Shown here: positions 31,862 to 40,148 of the stretch, piece after piece
Position numbering within the stretch: position 1 is the first letter of the stretch
Layout: each line of letters begins with the position of its first letter
From: Syntrophales bacterium
GTDB lineage: Bacteria; Desulfobacterota; Syntrophia; Syntrophales; UBA2210
Assembly (NCBI GenBank): GCA_023228425.1
Contig: JALOBE010000006.1
Location: 1-64,000 of the forward strand
Reading direction: 5' to 3'
DNA length: 64,000 bases
The notes under the pieces: model-generated
Databases searched by the model: none
What the model was told of the DNA's origin: nothing
The model's input: only the letters and a program-made list of their open reading frames with translations
Made by a program: the position numbers and the translations under genes

Positions 31862-33685
31862 CTACACAATGAAGGCCTCTTCCGGGATGCGCATGGCGCT
31901 GGTTTCGTCCTGCCTGATGGTTTCGCATCTGGCCGGAACAAGGGCGGTCCGGCGGTTGACAAAGAATCGGGCCGATTCGATCTTGCCCGTGTAGAAGTTC
32001 CTGTCCCTGTCGCCGGCGGCGGTTTCCAGTGCCGCCATGGCCACGACGGCCATCTTGAGGTGCAGCGCGCCTGTGATGACGTCGCTGAGGCAATGCATGT
32101 AATCATAGGCACCAAGGAGGGGGACGAAGGGGTTGGTTTTTAACATTCCGCTGTACTCCATGGCGTTGGTGACACAGGCGTTGAGGGCCGTTTCAACGAT
32201 GGTCGCCTCGGCGCCGAGGCCTTCTACGGCCTTCGCTTCGGCAATGTAGCCCTGGAGAAAGCCCAGCAGGTTCATGAACACCATGCCCTTTTTCATGGGC
32301 AGCTTGCGTCCCAGGAGGTCCAGGGCCTGGATTCCGTTGGTACCCTCATAGATGGTGTTTATTTTCTGGTCCCGCATCATCTGCTCCACGGGATACTCGC
32401 GGCAGTAGCCGTACCCGCCGAAGGTCTGTACGGCCAGGTCATTGACCACCATGCCCAGGTCGGTACAGTAGGCCTTGACCAAGGGGATAAGGATGTCACC
32501 CATATCGGCCCATTTGGTTTTTTCTTCTTCCGTCTCGGCTACCATCTTCTTGTCCATGGTGTAGTAACAGAGCATGGCCAGGGCCCGTATGCCTTCCACG
32601 ATGGATTTCTGCTTGAGGAGCATTCTCCGAACGTCCGGATGCCGTATGATCGGCACCTGGGGCGCGTCGGGATCCTTGCCGGCCATGATGTCCGTTCCCT
32701 GGAACCTCTCCCGGGCATATTCAACGGCATGACGGTAGGCCGCCGTCGCCATGGCGACGCCCATCATACCCACGCCCTGGCGCTCTTCATTCATCATGTG
32801 GAACATGATTCTCATGCCCTGGCGTTCTTCACCCATGAGGTATCCCACACACGTACCGTTGTCACCGAAGTTCAGGGTGCAGGTGGGGTTGCCGTGAATT
32901 CCCATCTTGCTTTCGATGTTGCCGCAGGTGACGTCGTTGGGTGCTCCCAGCGAACCGTCATCGTTGATGCGAATCTTCGGGACCACAAAAATTGAAATGC
33001 CGCGTGTTCCGCCCGGGTCGCCCTCGATCCGCGCCAGGACGGGATGGATGATATTTTCGGTCAGGTTATGATCGCCCGCTGAAATGAACGACTTGCTGCC
33101 GATAATGGAAAAGGTTCCGTCGGGATTGCGCTTGGCAACCGTCGTGAGGGCGCCCACATCGGAACCGGCGCCCGGCTCGGTCAGACACATCGTCCCGGCC
33201 CATTGTCCGGTGAACATTTTCTCGATGATGATTTTTTTGAGAGGGTGTTCGAAGAAATCGATCAGTAATCTGGCCGCTCCGTGAGTCAGGCCCGGAAACA
33301 TGACGAAGGCCTGGTTGCAGGACAGGAACATGTGCGCGGCGGCGGCACTCACCACGGCGGGCAGCTGCTGGCCGCCGTATTCGTACTCGTCGGAGGTACA
33401 CATCCATCCGCCCTCTGAATAGAGCTGCCAGAGCCTGTGGTAGGCCTCGGGAACAAACACTGTACCGTCCCTGAACTCTGCCTCGACGGTTTTTTTGTGG
33501 ACTTCGTCCGGATAGGTGGGGGCTATCTCGTTTTCTGCCAGTTTGGCAGCTTCGTTGAGAACCATATTGACCATGTCGACGTCATGGTCACTGAAGGGTC
33601 CCCTGCCGAGGAGCTCAGTTCCGATCTGGAAGACCTCGTGCAACAGAAAAGCAAAGTCTCGTTCGTCAATCCATTTGCTCGCCAT
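31862..33685 (-). CDS. Acyl-CoA dehydrogenase, long (about 600-residue) type
   Basis: A 607-residue FAD-dependent dehydrogenase. N-terminal helical domain, middle beta domain with 'GTMCLTEPGAGSDVGALTTV', C-terminal helical domain with 'QTFGGYGYCREYPVEQMMRD' and catalytic-base region 'INTIYEGTNGIQALDLLGRK', then an extra C-terminal domain of about 120 residues. This architecture is that of the DmdC/FadE5-like long group rather than the 380-residue short-chain type. The acyl substrate is unknown. It stands alone, with no electron-transfer flavoprotein or hydratase beside it, and has its own promoter and terminator. Confidence 0.93.
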   Translation of the reverse strand: MASKWIDERDFAFLLHEVFQIGTELLGRGPFSDHDVDMVNMVLNEAAKLAENEIAPTYPDEVHKKTVEAEFRDGTVFVPEAYHRLWQLYSEGGWMCTSDEYEYGGQQLPAVVSAAAAHMFLSCNQAFVMFPGLTHGAARLLIDFFEHPLKKIIIEKMFTGQWAGTMCLTEPGAGSDVGALTTVAKRNPDGTFSIIGSKSFISAGDHNLTENIIHPVLARIEGDPGGTRGISIFVVPKIRINDDGSLGAPNDVTCGNIESKMGIHGNPTCTLNFGDNGTCVGYLMGEERQGMRIMFHMMNEERQGVGMMGVAMATAAYRHAVEYARERFQGTDIMAGKDPDAPQVPIIRHPDVRRMLLKQKSIVEGIRALAMLCYYTMDKKMVAETEEEKTKWADMGDILIPLVKAYCTDLGMVVNDLAVQTFGGYGYCREYPVEQMMRDQKINTIYEGTNGIQALDLLGRKLPMKKGMVFMNLLGFLQGYIAEAKAVEGLGAEATIVETALNACVTNAMEYSGMLKTNPFVPLLGAYDYMHCLSDVITGALHLKMAVVAMAALETAAGDRDRNFYTGKIESARFFVNRRTALVPARCETIRQDETSAMRIPEEAFIV

Positions 33686-33774
33686 AGCTATCTCCTTTGC
33701 TCATTGCGGGTAGGTTGATCATAGAATCGATGCCCCGAGAAGACACCATCCTCTTTTTTGCTTTCGTGCATCCG

Positions 33775-33803
33775 ATATCAGCACATTCAGCATCGCCTGT
33801 CAA
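33775..33803 (-). promoter_or_regulatory. Candidate promoter of the acyl-CoA dehydrogenase gene
   Basis: On the minus strand a perfect TTGACA (complement of 33798-33803) is followed 17 bases later by TGATAT (complement of 33775-33780), about 90 bases upstream of the start codon. The -10 box is a weak match. Confidence 0.4.
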
Positions 33804-33951
33804 CACAGAAAGCAGTCCTTCCATCCTTCAATGGTTTGAAACTTCACTGTTTTTTGGTCATTGACCATCCTTCCTCCCCTGTGTTAATGAGGAACTGCAC
33901 GTGAACGTTTCAACGTGAACCGGTCAAAAACAGTTCCGTGAGGTGTGGCCT

Positions 33952-34428
33952 GTGTCCGAAAAAAGATGTCTCATTCCGGTCCTGATCCTCGCGGTGGTGC
34001 TGTTCGTATTCTCCTGCGCGAGTCTGACGCTGAAACCGCCATCAGTGACGATCGTGGGCATTGACGTGATCGAGGCGACCCTCTTCGAGCAGCGATTTTC
34101 CTTCACACTGCGGGTCCGGAATCCGAACAGCAGGGATATTCCGCTGACGGGCCTGAGTTTCGAGGTGGAGCTGAACGATCTCCCCTTTGCGCGGGGCGTA
34201 AGCGACAGGGCGGTTACGGTGCCGCGTTTCGGTGAAGGAATTCTCACGGTGACGGCCGTAAGCGACCTGGCGGACATTTTTCGCCAGATCCGTGAATGGA
34301 CCCGGAAAGACCAGCCCGGAACTTTCTCCTATCGTATCAAGGGAACACTTTCCACGGGCTTCTTCGGAGCTCTGACCTTTGACGAGAAGGGCGTGGTTGA
34401 ACTGCCGCGTCCCCGTCAGGACTCTTGA
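33952..34428 (+). CDS. LEA14-like (LEA_2) lipoprotein
   Basis: A 158-residue lipoprotein. The signal 'CLIPVLILAVVLFVFSC' ends in a lipobox (FSC-A). The mature protein is a single LEA_2/WHy domain: 'VIEATLFEQRFSFTLRVRNP' with the N-P-N signature 'RNPNSRDIPLTGLSFEVELN' and the C-terminal strand 'GTFSYRIKGTLSTGFF'. Bacterial LEA_2 lipoproteins are periplasmic and linked to desiccation or envelope stress; the mechanism is not known. GTG 33952 has TGAGGTG about eight bases upstream; GTG 33943 in the same frame is an alternative. The stop region provides the ribosome binding site of the next gene. Confidence 0.82.
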   Translation: MSEKRCLIPVLILAVVLFVFSCASLTLKPPSVTIVGIDVIEATLFEQRFSFTLRVRNPNSRDIPLTGLSFEVELNDLPFARGVSDRAVTVPRFGEGILTVTAVSDLADIFRQIREWTRKDQPGTFSYRIKGTLSTGFFGALTFDEKGVVELPRPRQDS

Positions 34429-34441
34429 GGAGGAGCCCGCA

Positions 34442-35332
34442 TTGCCGCGGCAGCCTCACATCCGAGCGGGCTATTTCTTTGCCGTACTGGCGGCCGTTCT
34501 CTGGGCCTCCTCGGGAATAGCGTCCAAGTTTCTCTTCAACAACGGCATTACGGCCCATGGGCTTGTCCAGATGCGCTGCACGCTGGCCTCGTCCTTCCTG
34601 TTCTTCTGGCTGTTTACGAGTAATCGCTCGCTGCTGCTGATTGACCGGCGGGACCTTCCCTACTTTATTTCTCTCGGCCTGGAACTCGGGGCGGTCCAGT
34701 ACACCTATCTTTTTGCCATCAGCAAGATCAATGTGGCCATGGCGGTTCTCATCCAATACCAGGCCCCTGTTTTCGTCGTGCTGTACACGATGCTGATTCT
34801 GCGGGCACGGCTCCCGGCCGTCGTGTTCATCGCCCTGATGGGTTTGATCCCGGGGTGCTACCTGGTCGTTGGGGCATACAACCTTGACTTGCTGAACATG
34901 AACCGTGCGGGCGTCCTCGCGGCGCTGTGCTCGGCCGTCCTCTTCGCCTGCTACACGGTGCTTTCCGCCCGGGGCATGCGGCGCTACGATCCCCGGACGG
35001 TGGTATTCTTCGGCCTGCTCTTTTCGGCTGTTATCTGGAACATCCTGCATCCGCCCCTGGCGGCCTTTCTGAGCCTCTCGGGAATCGCGCAATGGGGGTG
35101 TGTCCTGTTCGTCGGAATCGTCGGAACGGTCATTGCCTTTACCTGCTACAATCAAGCCATTTTCCGCATCGGAGCAGTGCGGACCAGTATCACGGCCACC
35201 CTGGAACCGATCACGGCGGGTTTCATGGCCTGGATACTCCTGTCGGAAACCATGGAATCACGGCAGATTCTGGGGGCCCTGCTGGTGATCGCCTCGGTGA
35301 TAGTGCTGCAGGCGAAGGGGAGCCGGCGGTAG
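34442..35332 (+). CDS. EamA (DMT superfamily) transporter
   Basis: A 296-residue inner-membrane protein with about ten helices in two EamA repeats: 'LAAVLWASSGIASKFLF' opens the first and 'GVLAALCSAVLFACYTVLSA' the second, ending with the typical 'GAVRTSITATLEPITAGFMA' and 'LGALLVIASVIVLQ'. Such proteins export amino acids or metabolites; the substrate is not predictable. I place the start at TTG 34442, since GAGGAGGAG (34427-34435) is ideally spaced and the upstream part of the frame overlaps the previous gene and lacks similarity. Confidence 0.9.
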   Translation: MPRQPHIRAGYFFAVLAAVLWASSGIASKFLFNNGITAHGLVQMRCTLASSFLFFWLFTSNRSLLLIDRRDLPYFISLGLELGAVQYTYLFAISKINVAMAVLIQYQAPVFVVLYTMLILRARLPAVVFIALMGLIPGCYLVVGAYNLDLLNMNRAGVLAALCSAVLFACYTVLSARGMRRYDPRTVVFFGLLFSAVIWNILHPPLAAFLSLSGIAQWGCVLFVGIVGTVIAFTCYNQAIFRIGAVRTSITATLEPITAGFMAWILLSETMESRQILGALLVIASVIVLQAKGSRR

Positions 35333-35373
35333 GATGCGGGCTGGGGTGCTTTGTACGAGGCCGTGAGGACTGC

Positions 35374-36066
35374 CTACAGTACAGTCTCCGCGTCGGGTTT
35401 CCGCGGAAAAGGGACCGGCCCGGGAGCGTCGGGCCCCGGGTCGGCTTGCGTCCCGTCGTCGGGTTCTTCCAACATTCTGCCCGCCTGGTCCATGACGGCG
35501 GGGGCGACATACATGGCCGCCCCTGCCTTGATTGCCAGGGCAATGGAATCGCTGGGACGGGCGTCGATGAGTGTCTCGGACCCGTCTTCTAGGCCCACCC
35601 TGATGAAGGCCTTGAAGGTTCCCTGGTCGAAAGAATCGACGGTTATACTGACAATCTGTCCGCCCAGCCTGCTTACGGTATCGAGGAGGAGTTCGTGAGT
35701 CATGGGCCGCGGAGGTGTCACGGACTGCATGAAACGGGTGATGGCCAGCGCCTCGAACTGGCCGATTGTGATGGGCAGGCAGCGCTCCCGGTCGTCTGTG
35801 ACGAGGAACACCACGGCGGCGCCCGACTCGGGAATCATGACCAGGTCACCCACGAAGACGGCGAGGCCCGTTCCCGTACCCCGCCGGTGTTCGGCGTCGC
35901 CACTGATTGCAGACGATGTTCCGACGTTCCCGCCGGAAACCGGAGAGCCGTCGGCCGCGAAGCCGGCACCCCTGTGGGGCACGACACAATAGAGCAGGGC
36001 CGCCGCCATGACGGCCGTGGCGGTGACAAGGACGGTGACGCCGATGCGGCGTTTGACAGGTATCAT
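35374..36066 (-). CDS. Exported DUF151 (bifunctional nuclease domain) protein
   Basis: A 230-residue protein with an N-terminal membrane segment (about 8-28, 'IGVTVLVTATAVMAAALLY') that is probably a signal anchor, a low-complexity linker to about 68, then a DUF151/BFN domain: 'VVFLVTDDRERCLPITIGQF', 'RPMTHELLLDTVSRLGGQIV' and 'LIDARPSDSIALAIKAGAAM'. Family members in Mycobacterium and plants have RNase/DNase activity. Most bacterial versions are cytoplasmic and about 160 residues long; here the domain would be outside the cytoplasm. It ends the 17.7-kb envelope cluster, 12 bases after the Trm112-like gene. Confidence 0.85.
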   Translation of the reverse strand: MIPVKRRIGVTVLVTATAVMAAALLYCVVPHRGAGFAADGSPVSGGNVGTSSAISGDAEHRRGTGTGLAVFVGDLVMIPESGAAVVFLVTDDRERCLPITIGQFEALAITRFMQSVTPPRPMTHELLLDTVSRLGGQIVSITVDSFDQGTFKAFIRVGLEDGSETLIDARPSDSIALAIKAGAAMYVAPAVMDQAGRMLEEPDDGTQADPGPDAPGPVPFPRKPDAETVL

Positions 36067-36078
36067 GATTGTTCCTCC

Positions 36079-36285
36079 TCAGTTCCCGCCGCCGGAGCAT
36101 CGCGGGAGGTCAACGTCCGTAAGGCGCCGTGCTTCATCGACGAGCATGATCGGTATATCATTGCGTATCTCGTAGAGCAGCATACAGGCATAACAGACAA
36201 GTCCATCCCCCTGCTCCGTGAGGACAAGATCGCCTTTGCAGGCCGGGCACGCAAGAATGGAAAGCAGTTCCCTGTTTATTGCCAT
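36079..36285 (-). CDS. Trm112 family protein (YcaR-like)
   Basis: A 68-residue zinc-ribbon-like protein starting 'INRELLSILACPACKGDLVL' with Cys pairs C-P-A-C and 'VCYACMLLYEI', followed by 'IRNDIPIMLVDEARRL', the Trm112 core. In bacteria such proteins are often next to lpxK or kdsB and their role is unclear; in eukaryotes and archaea Trm112 activates methyltransferases. It overlaps waaC by ten bases, so it belongs to the LPS operon. Confidence 0.9.
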   Translation of the reverse strand: MAINRELLSILACPACKGDLVLTEQGDGLVCYACMLLYEIRNDIPIMLVDEARRLTDVDLPRCSGGGN

Positions 36286-37331
36286 GGTTGTGTCTCCTTT
36301 CGTGACAATTGCTGTTTCACCGCCTCGAATACCTCTTCAACGTCGATATCCATCATGCAGTCCCGGCCGGTACAGTGTTTCAGGAAACAGGGACTGCAGG
36401 AAATATTCGAGCGGATGATAACGTGACCCGTCCCGAAGGGCCCCGTTCTGGCAGGGTCCGTGGGCCCGAAAAGCGCCACTGTCGGTGTTCCCACCGCCGC
36501 CGCGATGTGCATGGGTCCGGAATCGGTGGTCACCACCAGGGCGGCCCGGCTGTAGAGGCAGGCAAGTTCCCTGAGGGAGGTCTGCCCTTCAAGAGTAATG
36601 GAATCGGCATTCATGGCGCCCCTGATTCGGCAAATGAGGCCACTCCCGGGAGCGCCCGTGAAGACAACGGGGAGCTTCAGCTCCTCAACGATCCGGTCAC
36701 CGAGTCGGGCAAAACGATCATTGTCCCAGAGCTTGGTTTCCCAGAAAGCAACGGGGCTCAAGGCAATGAACGGGGCTCCGTTTCCGATCCCGTGCTGCTC
36801 GAGAAGACCGGCAATCCAGTTGTGCCCGGGCTCGTCCAGGGCCAGGGAAAACCGGGGCTCACGGGGCTTGGCGCCAATATGCTCAATAAAATCAAGATAC
36901 CTGAGAACGGCGTGTTTTTCCATATCCTCGGGGATCGTTTCATTGTAAAAAAACCTGCTCAACTCCTGCATGCTCCGGTAGCCGAGTTTGCGATCGGCCC
37001 GGGACCATCCGATGATGACGGCGCTCTTGAAAAGCCCGTGGAAATCGATGGCGAGATCGTAGTGTCGGTCCCGCAGGACCGAAAGAAACGAGCGGATCTC
37101 GCCGATCGTTTCCCGCCTGTTCCGCCCGCGGATGAGGCTGTTCACCCAGCGTTTCCGGAAAGAAACAAGGACCCGGTCACAGTCGGGGTGGTTGTGCAGC
37201 AGGTCGGCTGCGCCCTCTTCGACAACCCAGGTGATGTGGGCGGCCGGGTAGGCCTCTCGCAGTGCCGATAGCGACGGCAGGGTGTGAACGACGTCTCCGA
37301 CGGCGCTCAATTTAACGATAAGAATGTTCAC
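36276..37331 (-). CDS. waaC: Lipopolysaccharide heptosyltransferase I
   Basis: A 351-residue GT9 glycosyltransferase: 'MNILIVKLSAVGDVVHTLPS' at the start, the acceptor region 'DLAIDFHGLFKSAVIIGWSR', and the nucleotide-sugar site 'VVTTDSGPMHIAAAVGTPTV' with 'LFGPTDPARTGPFG'. WaaC adds the first heptose to Kdo2-lipid A at the inner membrane. Assignment as I rather than II rests on the opening motif and acceptor region. The C-terminus has Cys-rich 'NISCSPCFLKHCTGRDCM', as in many anaerobe homologues. Overlaps gmhB by 20 bases. Confidence 0.9.
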   Translation of the reverse strand: MNILIVKLSAVGDVVHTLPSLSALREAYPAAHITWVVEEGAADLLHNHPDCDRVLVSFRKRWVNSLIRGRNRRETIGEIRSFLSVLRDRHYDLAIDFHGLFKSAVIIGWSRADRKLGYRSMQELSRFFYNETIPEDMEKHAVLRYLDFIEHIGAKPREPRFSLALDEPGHNWIAGLLEQHGIGNGAPFIALSPVAFWETKLWDNDRFARLGDRIVEELKLPVVFTGAPGSGLICRIRGAMNADSITLEGQTSLRELACLYSRAALVVTTDSGPMHIAAAVGTPTVALFGPTDPARTGPFGTGHVIIRSNISCSPCFLKHCTGRDCMMDIDVEEVFEAVKQQLSRKETQPWQ

Positions 37332-37908
37332 GACTCCGATCCTTCAAGATCCATGAGACCGCATCGAGTATGTCCCGGGCGTTGTAGGCAGGCTCCGGGC
37401 CGTCACCCCGCAGATCCTCCGAATCAGACTGCCGCGCCCCGTATCCCGTTCGCACGAGGATTCCCGTGACTCCCGCCCTGCGTGCCGCCGACACGTCCCG
37501 AAACGTGTCGCCGATCATGTAGGACCGGCCCAGGTCGATGTGAAGTTCCCGGGCGGCCCTGAGGATCATTCCGGGATTGGGTTTGCGGCAGTCACAGTCC
37601 AGGACGTAGGGAACCCGCCCCTCCGCCGGATGGTGGGGACAGTAATAGAACCGGTCGATCCGGGCGCCCGAGTCGGCGAGCATCTGTTGCAGGCGCCGGT
37701 GGACCTTCTCAAGGAAGGCTTCGTCGAAGATCCCCCGGGCGACACCCGACTGGTTGGTGACGACAACAGCCATCATGCCGGCCTCATTGACCATCCTGAT
37801 GGCCCGTGCTGCGGTGGGATACAGGACGAGCTGGTCAAGCCTCGAAAGATAGCCTACTTCCTCGTTTATGGTTCCATCGCGGTCAAAAAATACGGCCTCT
37901 TTGTTCAC
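37312..37908 (-). CDS. gmhB: D-glycero-D-manno-heptose 1,7-bisphosphate phosphatase
   Basis: A 198-residue HAD phosphatase of the GmhB type: 'VFFDRDGTINEEVGYL' (nucleophile and acid Asp), 'VVVTNQSGVARGIF', and the zinc loop 'YYCPHHPAEGRVPYVLDCDC' leading into 'RKPNPGMILRAARELHID', then 'YMIGDTFRDVSAARRAG'. It acts in ADP-heptose synthesis. GTG 37908 is preferred: it has AAGGAG ten bases upstream and matches the family length, and the ATG at 37968 lies inside waaF without similarity. Confidence 0.93.
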   Translation of the reverse strand: MNKEAVFFDRDGTINEEVGYLSRLDQLVLYPTAARAIRMVNEAGMMAVVVTNQSGVARGIFDEAFLEKVHRRLQQMLADSGARIDRFYYCPHHPAEGRVPYVLDCDCRKPNPGMILRAARELHIDLGRSYMIGDTFRDVSAARRAGVTGILVRTGYGARQSDSEDLRGDGPEPAYNARDILDAVSWILKDRSREHSYR

Positions 37909-37915
37909 CGGGTTT

Positions 37916-38971
37916 TCACTCCTTCCGCTCTTCCAGAAGCCGCGCCGCCAAGGTGTAAACGTCATCAACGGTTATACCGTCCATGCAGGCGAAATCGCCG
38001 GGGCATGTTTTTTTGAGGCAGGGGCTGCAGTGCGCCTTCCGGTAGAGGACATGGCTGCGGGCTCCCAGAGGAGATGTGGCCCGGGGATTTGTGGACCCGA
38101 AAATGGCGATGAGGGGCACACCCAGCCCGCCGGCCAGGTGCATGAGGCCGGAATCGTTCGCAACAACGAGATCGCACCGGCTCATGAGGGCCGCCGCTTC
38201 CGCGAGGGTCGTACTCCCCGCCAGGTCAAGGGGGGTATGTTTCATGTGCGTCGCCACGGCGCCCGTGTGGACGGTATCGTCGCTGCCGCCGAAAAGCAGG
38301 ACCCGCGCCGAATGATGATCTGCGAGCCGGTCCGCGACCTCGGCAAATCGCTCGGCATACCATATCTTGGCGGGACCGTAGGATGCCCCCGGCGCAATGC
38401 CCACCACGGGGTGATTCCGGCCGATACCTTCGTTTCTGAACAGTTCATCGGCACGCCGAAGACTGTCCCCGTCGGGCCGAATCGCCATCTCGTCGGGATC
38501 GGAGCGGAACCCCAGTGACCGCACCATCTCGAGGTAATAGTGCGTCTGGTGGAGGGTATCGATATACTTCTTTTTTCTAACCGGGTGTGTCAGAAGAAGC
38601 CCGCGCCCGTCGGTGGTGTATCCCGCCCGCAGGGGTATGCGGGCCAGGGCGGCGATAATGGCCGCTTCGATGGCGTTCTGAAAGAGCAGCGCGGCGTCGA
38701 AATGACGGACCCGGAGCTCCCGGGCGAGACGGAACTTTCCCGCGATTCCGTCGTGAACGCCCGGACTGCGGAACAGGATCACCTCGTTTACCCCGGGGAA
38801 AAGTCGATACAGGTCCGCCACCCATGGTTTTGCCAGTACCGCGATCCGTGTTTCGGGACAGCTGTTTCTCACCGCCGACAGAGCGGGCAGACTCATGATG
38901 ACATCGCCGATCCAGTTGGTTCCCCGAATCAGGAGATGTTCGACTTTCGGAAGGTTCCTGCTCTGAAACAC
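37916..38971 (-). CDS. waaF: Lipopolysaccharide heptosyltransferase II
   Basis: A 351-residue GT9 enzyme with the WaaF signature 'LIRGTNWIGDVIMSLPALSA', 'PVVGIAPGASYGPAKIWYAE' for ADP-heptose binding and 'LVVANDSGLMHLAGGLGVPL'. It adds the second inner-core heptose. Like the waaC product it has a C-terminal Cys cluster ('AHCSPCLKKTCPGDFACMDG'), a shared feature that could bind metal. Separated from lpxK by about 80 non-coding bases. Confidence 0.93.
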   Translation of the reverse strand: MFQSRNLPKVEHLLIRGTNWIGDVIMSLPALSAVRNSCPETRIAVLAKPWVADLYRLFPGVNEVILFRSPGVHDGIAGKFRLARELRVRHFDAALLFQNAIEAAIIAALARIPLRAGYTTDGRGLLLTHPVRKKKYIDTLHQTHYYLEMVRSLGFRSDPDEMAIRPDGDSLRRADELFRNEGIGRNHPVVGIAPGASYGPAKIWYAERFAEVADRLADHHSARVLLFGGSDDTVHTGAVATHMKHTPLDLAGSTTLAEAAALMSRCDLVVANDSGLMHLAGGLGVPLIAIFGSTNPRATSPLGARSHVLYRKAHCSPCLKKTCPGDFACMDGITVDDVYTLAARLLEERKE

Positions 38972-39053
38972 CTGCTGTTATCCACCTTTCTTCTCCATCT
39001 TCAGGCTGTCCCGGCCGGTGAGAGAACCTCCACCGTCGAGCGCCGGGAATGTG

Positions 39054-40127
39054 TCAGGATTCGATCTTCCGGCGCAGCAGGCTCATCAGTTCGTCAGGCG
39101 ACGGGTCCAGGCGCATCTCGATGCGAAGAAGTTTCAGTTGTCTGTAGAAGCCTGGATGGCGCCGCAGCCTCACTCCGTCTTTTTCGGTGGTGACGATGCT
39201 TCGGCCGGATGAGGCGGCCATGATGGTTTCCACATCTTTTTCATTGTATGCGTGATGGTCCGGAAAGGCAAGAAAAGGCTCTACACGACCACACCAGGGG
39301 GCCAGGGTGGCGCGAAACCGTTCCGGTTCGGCTATTCCCGCGAAAGCGGCCACCGATTCCCCCCGCAGGGAATGGAGGGGCAGGCTGATTCCGTCGGCAC
39401 AGTCGAGCAGGTCCTTCGCATGGCGTCCGGCCCGGAAGAGCGGGGTATAGGGGCCCGCCCGCTCCCCGATTTCCTCAGGGATCCCCCGGGGCGGCCCGTC
39501 CACCACGACCACCATATGAGCCCGTCGGATCGACGACAGGGGCTCACGAAGGAGGCCTCCGGGGAAGACGCGCCCGTTGCCGAAGGGTCGGATGCCGTCG
39601 ACGAGAACGATATCCACGTCCCGGTACAGCGAACGGTGTTGAAATGCGTCATCCAGGATGAGGATGTCGCTGTCGAAACGCTCGAGGACGGCCCGACCGG
39701 CGATGAAACGGCGCCGGCCGGTAGCAACCGGCACGCCCTCCAGCGACCGGGCGATGAGGACGGGCTCGTCGCCCGCCTCTCCGGCGGTCGAGAGTAGGTT
39801 CACGCCGTCGGACACGATCGTGGCCGAAGCTCTGCTTGTACCCCCGTACCCCCGGCTGATGACGGCCGGACGGTATCCCCTCTCTTTTAAAAGGCCCGCC
39901 AGCATGATCACGGTCGGTGTTTTCCCCGTGCCGCCCAGGGTGAGATTGCCCACGCTCACCACGCTCACCGGGAGCCGGTCGATTCGGGCATACCCGCTGT
40001 CATAGAGGCGGTTCCGGGCCCTGATCAGGGATTCATACCCGATGGACAGGGGGAAGGAAACGAACGGCAACGCCCTGTTTCCCGCCTGCAGTCTTTTTCT
40101 CCCGTAGTCGGTTATCCGCCGCGCCAT
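39054..40127 (-). CDS. lpxK: Tetraacyldisaccharide 4'-kinase
   Basis: A 357-residue LpxK that phosphorylates the lipid A disaccharide precursor at the 4' position at the inner membrane. The N-terminal membrane-proximal helix is followed by the unusual P-loop 'VGNLTLGGTGKTPTVIMLAG', 'ISRGYGG', the catalytic region 'DSDILILDDAFQHRSLYRDV', and 'FPDHHAYNEKD'. It starts 21 bases downstream of msbA. There is no waaA (Kdo transferase) between msbA and lpxK, where it often lies. Confidence 0.95.
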   Translation of the reverse strand: MARRITDYGRKRLQAGNRALPFVSFPLSIGYESLIRARNRLYDSGYARIDRLPVSVVSVGNLTLGGTGKTPTVIMLAGLLKERGYRPAVISRGYGGTSRASATIVSDGVNLLSTAGEAGDEPVLIARSLEGVPVATGRRRFIAGRAVLERFDSDILILDDAFQHRSLYRDVDIVLVDGIRPFGNGRVFPGGLLREPLSSIRRAHMVVVVDGPPRGIPEEIGERAGPYTPLFRAGRHAKDLLDCADGISLPLHSLRGESVAAFAGIAEPERFRATLAPWCGRVEPFLAFPDHHAYNEKDVETIMAASSGRSIVTTEKDGVRLRRHPGFYRQLKLLRIEMRLDPSPDELMSLLRRKIES

Positions 40128-40148
40128 AGTGTCGGTGTCTCCGATCCG

